A stretch of 6,623 nt of DNA from Syntrophus sp. (in: bacteria) (GTDB lineage: Bacteria > Desulfobacterota > Syntrophia > Syntrophales > UBA5619): contig PNOO01000137.1 in NCBI GenBank assembly GCA_013824905.1, forward strand, positions 1 to 6,623. Reading direction: 5' to 3'. Position numbers and translations under genes: made by a program. Of this stretch, positions 5,214 through 6,623 are shown one piece after another. Under the pieces are notes generated by a model. The model searched no databases and had not been told where the DNA came from. It saw only the letters and a program-made list of their open reading frames with translations. The first letter of the stretch is position 1. Every line of letters begins with the position of its first letter.

Positions 5214-6011
5214 TTACTCAATCCGCTTTCTCAGGTTATTGACAAATTCCATCGCGGCGTCCGTAATGGCATCGTGCTCCACGATATACCGGATATCCTG
5301 CTGGATATTTCTGCGTGAAGCGATCTTAACCATCCGTTTTGTATTCAGGGACATTCTCCGTCTCATGTTGAGGTAAATCCTGACCAGCTCTTGAATCGAA
5401 AGGGGATAGTCTCTCCGGCTGACTTCATAATAGAGATCGACAAAAGCCTTTTCAAAAGAGGCCAGGCCATTGGCTGCATAGGCAAATTCCTGCGTGGGGA
5501 TCAGCAGGGCAAGCTCGCCCACGGAAGACATTCGCCGGATAGCTGAGTAGTCTTGGATATGGGTATAGGGGACAACGTCGACTTTATTCCTTGAAAGAAT
5601 TTCGGCGACCTCATCCGCGTCGGATTTCCCCGCGAATAGGAGAACGGGATAGGTCTCAGGGACGTGATCCATGAATACCGTCAGGATGTCCAGGCCGGAG
5701 ATGAAGAAATCATGCCCGGTTTCCCCGAGGACGTTGAGTATCCTGCTCGCCAGCGTCGAGAGGATCGGCTGGACCGATTCTGCTCCTCTGTTTTGAAAGG
5801 AGTACAGGCCCTGTCCGGTACGGGAAATATAGCCGTTCTGTGTGAGCTTATGCAGGGTCCAGTAAAGCGTTGATTGCTTTTCCTGCAGAACGGATGCGGC
5901 ATCGGAAATGGTAAAGTCGGGCTTGTCCTGGAACCGTTCCCGGAGAAGCGCGGCCTTATCTTCCAAATTCAGCCTGCCTATTAAATTCAATAAGTCTTTT
6001 GTCTTGCCCAT
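5214..6011 (-). CDS. AbiEi-like winged-helix antitoxin/regulator of a type IV toxin-antitoxin system
   Basis: The 265-residue protein has an N-terminal winged helix-turn-helix (about residues 32-73: FTISDAASVLQ, STLYWTLHKLTQNGYI, wing GQGLYSF). A larger alpha/beta domain follows (about 80-200) and a basic helical C-terminus (about 205-265, rich in Arg/Lys). This layout matches AbiEi-type antitoxins, which bind the promoter of their own operon and counter the nucleotidyltransferase toxin; related DUF-type regulators cannot be excluded. The start at 6011 has GGGAG 7 nt upstream; the frame is open to 6074, but that extension would run into a hairpin and has no ribosome site. The next gene begins immediately after the stop codon and encodes what looks like a truncated partner toxin. 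If so, this is an orphan antitoxin kept as a regulator or as immunity against related toxins, which is an inference. Confidence 0.72.
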   Translation of the reverse strand: MGKTKDLLNLIGRLNLEDKAALLRERFQDKPDFTISDAASVLQEKQSTLYWTLHKLTQNGYISRTGQGLYSFQNRGAESVQPILSTLASRILNVLGETGHDFFISGLDILTVFMDHVPETYPVLLFAGKSDADEVAEILSRNKVDVVPYTHIQDYSAIRRMSSVGELALLIPTQEFAYAANGLASFEKAFVDLYYEVSRRDYPLSIQELVRIYLNMRRRMSLNTKRMVKIASRRNIQQDIRYIVEHDAITDAAMEFVNNLRKRIE

Positions 6012-6018
6012 CCCTGCA

Positions 6019-6023
6019 CTCCC
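6019..6023 (-). promoter_or_regulatory. Ribosome-binding site of the AbiEi-like gene
   Basis: GGGAG on the minus strand lies 7 nt before the ATG at 6011. It supports that start over the upstream ATG at 6074. Confidence 0.65.
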
Positions 6024-6062
6024 GGCTGTTTCATGGCACAGAAAAACTAAGAAGTTAACAAT

Positions 6063-6095
6063 AAAAAGTCGCAAATATCATCTTTGCGACTTTTT
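6063..6095. repeat. Perfect 13-bp palindrome upstream of the AbiEi-like gene (operator or bidirectional terminator)
   Basis: AAAAAGTCGCAAA (6063-6075) pairs without mismatch with TTTGCGACTTTTT (6083-6095) across 7 nt. The A/T outer part makes a stem ending in U runs on either strand, so it can work as a bidirectional terminator insulating the antitoxin gene. Its place 51 nt before the start codon also fits an operator, since AbiEi proteins bind inverted repeats upstream of their genes. Sequence alone does not separate the two roles. Confidence 0.8.
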
Positions 6096-6100
6096 ATTAA

Positions 6101-6138
6101 TCGGTTATGCCCTGCGGTCTCTGCCGCAGGGTTACCGA
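6101..6138. repeat. GC-rich imperfect hairpin
   Basis: CCCTGCGG (6110-6117) pairs with CCGCAGGG (6124-6131) around TCTCTG. After a small internal loop TCGGT (6101-6105) pairs with ACCGA (6134-6138). No T tract follows. It sits 5 nt from the preceding palindrome. It may be a small intergenic repeat or part of a terminator pair; no function is evident. Confidence 0.55.
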
Positions 6139-6586
6139 ATAGATTGGGTCTTGAGTCTCTTCCCAAGGGTTAATACTATTTATTAGGAAGAATTGCCTGC
6201 CTCCCATTGCCACACCCTGTTTCGCACCTGTGTATTTCCAAAGTCACAGCACCTACCATCGCCCCTAAAAGATGTTCCCGCAAATCCGCTGTTACAGAAG
6301 CGGAAGCGGGAAAGGAAAGGGGCTCAGATCTGGAAAAGGTAGGGGACGACATGTTCGGCGCGGCGGCGGTTTCAAGACAGACTGCATTGAGACCTTCAGC
6401 GAGCAGAACACAATCTCCGCGATCTACAGATCTTATATGACTTCCTCTTTGCAGCACCTAAACGAGGCAGAAAGAGAGTTTTCGCAAGTATGCAAAAACC
6501 GGATGGTCCTTTTAAAATATTTGTCGGTTAAGCCGATATATTATATCTTCCCGCAAGGGACACATTTCTGATAGAATCAATCCCTA
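6139..6586. other. About 450 bp without a supportable gene
   Basis: Open frames here overlap on opposite strands (minus 6176-6457, 93 codons from a GTG placed right after an in-frame TAG; plus 6272-6571, 99 codons). Neither has a good ribosome site or a product I recognise. The middle (about 6200-6400) is GC-rich and the right part (6500-6560) AT-rich. The AT-rich part contains TCGGTTAAGCCGA (6524-6536), a short inverted repeat, and a weak plus-strand promoter candidate (TTGTCG 6521-6526, 17 nt, TATCTT 6544-6549). The stretch could hold decayed coding sequence. Confidence 0.5.
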
Positions 6587-6623
6587 ATGGATTTTGAAAA
6601 CCGGCTCCGGAAAAGGGGTTATT
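6587..6623 (+). CDS. Possible 5' end of a gene leaving the window
   Basis: An ATG at 6587 opens a frame that stays open to the right edge, giving MDFENRLRKRGY. A weak promoter candidate lies about 40 nt upstream, but no Shine-Dalgarno sequence is visible. Twelve residues are too few to identify a product or to be sure that it is a gene. Confidence 0.2.
   Translation, partial: MDFENRLRKRGY

Noticed and set aside
6012..6074. 21-codon N-terminal extension of the AbiEi-like protein
   Set aside because: It starts inside the perfect palindrome and lacks a ribosome site, whereas the ATG at 6011 has GGGAG at good spacing.
6101..6138. tRNA-like fold
   Set aside because: The stem-loop is a single hairpin with an internal loop; there are no D, anticodon and T arms in the right spacing, nor a CCA end.

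Overview
The window looks like chromosomal DNA of an anaerobic, moderately GC-rich bacterium. The NuoF/HydB-type protein with a C-terminal 2x[4Fe-4S] extension, the short NuoG-like partner, the short (~430 aa) ThiC and the IS91-like remnant are a combination I associate with Desulfobacterota (Syntrophaceae-like). That placement is an inference from memory of these families, not a search result.

Layout. (1) 1-1366, + strand: the 3' end of an electron-transfer operon. A NuoF/HydB/HndC-type flavoprotein (5' part outside the window) is followed after 10 nt by a 239-aa NuoG/HoxU-like iron-sulfur protein and a strong hairpin terminator. (2) 1367-3180: a foreign-looking insert, mostly read on the minus strand. 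It holds an unusual 13-bp inverted repeat, an unrecognised 51-aa ORF, an AT-richer SGNH/GDSL hydrolase gene with its own near-consensus promoter, and a decayed IS91-family (HUH/Y2) transposase with both ends lost and an internal deletion. (3) 3181-3411: a second copy of the last 50 codons of the NuoG-like gene plus spacer plus terminator, collinear and ungapped with 1136-1366. (4) 3439-4932, minus strand: thiC with a complete TPP riboswitch, a hairpin expression platform and a promoter. (5) 4998-6095, minus strand: an AbiEi-like antitoxin/regulator gene and, starting directly after its stop codon, a truncated AbiEii-like nucleotidyltransferase toxin, with a perfect 13-bp palindrome upstream. 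(6) 6101-6623: another hairpin, then some 450 bp with no gene I can support, and possibly the first codons of a gene running off the right edge.

How it fits together. The probable ancestral arrangement is the NuoG-like gene and thiC converging on one shared bidirectional terminator. The insert now separates them and is bounded by two copies of the gene end. The copies differ at 3/153 coding, 13/41 spacer and 1/37 terminator positions. That uneven distribution suggests both were once under selection, so recombination between two homologous loci explains the structure better than a recent tandem duplication. The most interesting parts are this mosaic junction, the cargo between the repeats, and the toxin-antitoxin pair whose toxin has lost its catalytic domain. 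I found no complete undescribed system.
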